Positions 5,789 through 7,638 of a stretch of DNA of 7,638 nt are shown one piece after another. The position numbers and the translations under genes are program-made. The DNA comes from SAR202 cluster bacterium (GTDB taxonomy: Bacteria; Chloroflexota; Dehalococcoidia; UBA3495). Where the stretch lies: contig VFHG01000240.1 of the NCBI GenBank assembly GCA_009392075.1, positions 1 to 7,638 of the forward strand. Reading direction: 5' to 3'. The notes under the pieces were generated by a model, which ran no database searches, was not told where the DNA came from, and was given only the letters and a program-made list of their open reading frames with translations. Numbering within the stretch: the stretch's first letter is position 1; every line of letters starts with the position of its first letter.

Positions 5789-6817
5789 CTACAGGCGTCC
5801 GCCTCCCTTGAACATGGGCTCCTGCCGGCGGTAGACCTGGATGCGGTTGCGGCAGGACTCGACCACGAACACGCGGTCCTCGTCGTCAACAGCCACGGCC
5901 ACCGGACCCCAGAAGTCCTTCTCGCGCTCGATGCCCTGAGCGATCTCCCGTTCTTTCCACATCTCGCCGTTGGCGTCCAATTTGGCCTTGCCCCACTTGG
6001 AGATAGTGCCGTCGCCGGTGGTCAACGTTACGAACTTTCCGGCCGGGTCGAACATCTGCATGCGCTCGTTGCCCCAGTCGGCCACATAGATCATTCCGGC
6101 CCGGTCCACGGCGACGCCGGTGGGCCGGTTGAACTCACCGGGCTCGCTGCCGGGGCTGCCGAAGGCCATCAGGAACATGCCATCCTTGGTGAACTTCTGG
6201 ATACGGTCGTTCCGCCAATCGGCGATGTAGATATTGCCTTCGCCATCGACGTCGATGCCCCACGGCAGGTTGAACTCCCCGTCGCCGGAGCCCTGATTCC
6301 CGAAGGACAAGATGAACTTGCCGTCCTTGGTGAATTTCTGGACCCGGTTGTTCTGGCTATCGACCAGCAGCAGATTGTCGTCGGCGTCGAAGACCATCCC
6401 GGAAGGGCTCTTGATCTCGCCGTCGCCGGTGCCCGCAGTGCCCCATTTGCCGACCCATTCCCCGTCCTTAGTGAAGATGGAGATGCGGTTCAGCCATTCG
6501 TCGGCCACATAGACGTTGCCCGTCTGGTCTAACGCCACGCTGGTTGGCCAGATAAGAGAGCCGTCCTCAGTGACGATGTCCGTCACGCCGGCGGTGTGGA
6601 CGCCCCGGGCGAACTCGCCGATGTAGTCCTCGTCCACGGTGCAGATGGTGATCCGCTTGCCGTCGGGCCGGTACTCGTAAGACCGGTTGACCACATACAT
6701 CGAGTCGTCGGCGCCCCGGGCTACGGCTACGGGGTTGCGGAATCCGGGTCCGGAAAATTCTCCGCGCCCGATGCTATGACTGTATTGAAGGGATACTCCC
6801 AAGACTGCAGTAGCCAT
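5789..6817 (-). CDS. NHL-repeat beta-propeller protein, six repeats
   Basis: The 342-residue protein is built almost wholly of NHL repeats, near residues 28-57, 90-117, 137-164, 184-211, 231-257 and 304-330. Typical units are NVYVADEWLNRISIFTKDG, NIYIADWRNDRIQKFTKDG and MIYVADWGNERMQMFDPAG, with GxGDGEFNLPWGIDVD-type linkers. Six repeats fit a six-bladed propeller, usually a binding scaffold; no catalytic motif is seen. The start is ATG 6817, since AAAGAGG ends 5 nt before it; ATG 6820 is a near equivalent. The frame stays open upstream to 7042, but that part is antisense-of-frame translation of the DUF1501 gene and has no propeller sequence. I see no signal peptide. It lies 55 bp after the DUF1501 stop on the same strand, so the two are probably one operon. 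The partner bound is unknown. Confidence 0.88.
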   Translation of the reverse strand: MATAVLGVSLQYSHSIGRGEFSGPGFRNPVAVARGADDSMYVVNRSYEYRPDGKRITICTVDEDYIGEFARGVHTAGVTDIVTEDGSLIWPTSVALDQTGNVYVADEWLNRISIFTKDGEWVGKWGTAGTGDGEIKSPSGMVFDADDNLLLVDSQNNRVQKFTKDGKFILSFGNQGSGDGEFNLPWGIDVDGEGNIYIADWRNDRIQKFTKDGMFLMAFGSPGSEPGEFNRPTGVAVDRAGMIYVADWGNERMQMFDPAGKFVTLTTGDGTISKWGKAKLDANGEMWKEREIAQGIEREKDFWGPVAVAVDDEDRVFVVESCRNRIQVYRRQEPMFKGGGRL

Positions 6818-6872
6818 CATTACCTCTTTAAGATGTTCGGTTACGGCTTGCCTGACTCTTCTAGGCCAGAAC

Positions 6873-7638
6873 CTACAGAAACGCCATCTGCTCGAATTCC
6901 CCACCCACCACAGACTTGGCATCGATGCCGATCCATTTTTCCAGCACCGTGGCGTACAGGCCGCGGAAGTCGTTGTTGAAGTGCAGGTCGCCTTCCAGCA
7001 GTTTGCTTTCTTCCAAGGACGGGTACTCGCCGTAGACCCCACCCTTGACGTTCTCGCCTACGACAAATGCGATTCCGCCCGAACCGTGGTCGGTGCCGGA
7101 GCCGTTGTCGTGGACGCGGCGGCCGAACTCGGTGAAGACCAACAGCGTCATATTGTCGGCAGCATTGTTCTCAATTAGGTCTGCCTGGAAGTCACGCACC
7201 GCGGCGGAAACCTCGCCCCACAGAGCTGAATGGCCAACCATCTGTCCGGCGTGGGTGTCGAAGCTGTTGTATGGGGCGGTGGTGTAAAGGAAGCGAGTCC
7301 CGAACTCGGCGATGTGAGTCTGGGCGATGTTCCTCATGTACTGGGCGACTGAATTATTCCCGTATTCAACAGTTGAAGAATACTTCTCAGGCGCGGTGCT
7401 GAGGATGTCGGCGCCTTTCAAGGCGTCCATGCCTGTGTGGGACAGGTAGTCCATCACCTGGCCACGGCCCATGGCCGGAGAATACATGCGGGAGAAGATG
7501 TCCAGCGCTTCGTCCCTCTGGTCGTCATCGATGCCGGTGAGGACGCCGTAGGTCTCCAAGTTGCCCACCGAGGCGACCGGCACTCCCCGCGCCGCCAGCG
7601 ATCGGGGGAGACCCCGTCCGAAATTCACGCCGGCCATG
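6873..7638 (-). CDS. DUF1501 family protein, C-terminal 254 residues (5' end cut by window edge)
   Basis: The visible part matches DUF1501, a family with an alkaline-phosphatase/sulfatase-like fold. Motifs counted from the ATG at 7637: GRGLPRSLAARGVPVASVG (7-25), FDTHAGQ (126-132), TEFGRR (169-174), GTDHGSGG (181-188), and the typical C-terminal block DFRGLYATVLEKWIGID (223-239). The His/Asp residues in FDTHAG and GTDHG are probable metal ligands by family analogy. ATG 7637 is an internal Met and the frame continues past the edge. DUF1501 proteins often carry a Tat signal and are often encoded beside DUF1800 proteins; both would lie outside to the right. The biochemical function is undetermined in the family. 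The protein ends with FEQMAFL, and the NHL-repeat gene follows after 55 bp. Confidence 0.9.
   Translation of the reverse strand, partial: MAGVNFGRGLPRSLAARGVPVASVGNLETYGVLTGIDDDQRDEALDIFSRMYSPAMGRGQVMDYLSHTGMDALKGADILSTAPEKYSSTVEYGNNSVAQYMRNIAQTHIAEFGTRFLYTTAPYNSFDTHAGQMVGHSALWGEVSAAVRDFQADLIENNAADNMTLLVFTEFGRRVHDNGSGTDHGSGGIAFVVGENVKGGVYGEYPSLEESKLLEGDLHFNNDFRGLYATVLEKWIGIDAKSVVGGEFEQMAFL

Noticed and set aside
5789..7042. 417-residue NHL protein starting at 7042
   Set aside because: The first 75 residues are out-of-frame translation of the DUF1501 gene; a ribosome binding site sits just before ATG 6817.

Overview
Organism: bacterial DNA of mixed base composition. The DUF1501/NHL-repeat pair and a candidate selenoprotein ArsM would suit an environmental Chloroflexota-like bacterium. 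No marker gene is present, so this placement is a low-confidence inference.

Layout. Positions 1-3426 hold three minus-strand genes read right to left: a transglutaminase/papain-fold protein (3426-2029), a two-TM K+ channel with an RCK domain (1946-852), and a SecA-like ATPase cut by the left edge (812-1). One promoter-like element lies upstream at 3450-3478. Positions 3430-4041 look non-coding but contain an imperfect inverted repeat (3749-3879) and a hairpin just past the arsM stop. Positions 4042-4869 (minus) encode an arsenite methyltransferase (ArsM) whose frame is crossed by one UGA, followed at once by Cys. Positions 5138-5643 (plus) look like gene debris: half of a topoisomerase-type zinc finger, then a 4-bp overlapping ORF broken by an amber codon. 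Positions 5789-7638 (minus) carry a DUF1501 protein cut by the right edge, then a six-repeat NHL protein.

Main result: the arsM frame is open from ATG 4869 to TGA 4042 except for the UGA at 4783-4785. Protein-like ArsM sequence lies on both sides of that codon in the same frame. The residue after it is Cys, where ArsM enzymes carry N-terminal redox cysteines. A two-tiered stem-loop with a G-first apical loop begins 5 nt after the UGA, spaced as in bacterial SECIS elements. I therefore read it as a selenocysteine-containing ArsM (Sec29-Cys30), not a gene starting at TTG 4719 and not a simple pseudogene.

Second result: the TGase-like/K+ channel/SecA-like cluster is a gene combination I do not recognise. 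Its SecA-like member carries about 100 extra residues between the SecA N-terminal helices and the DEAD motor.
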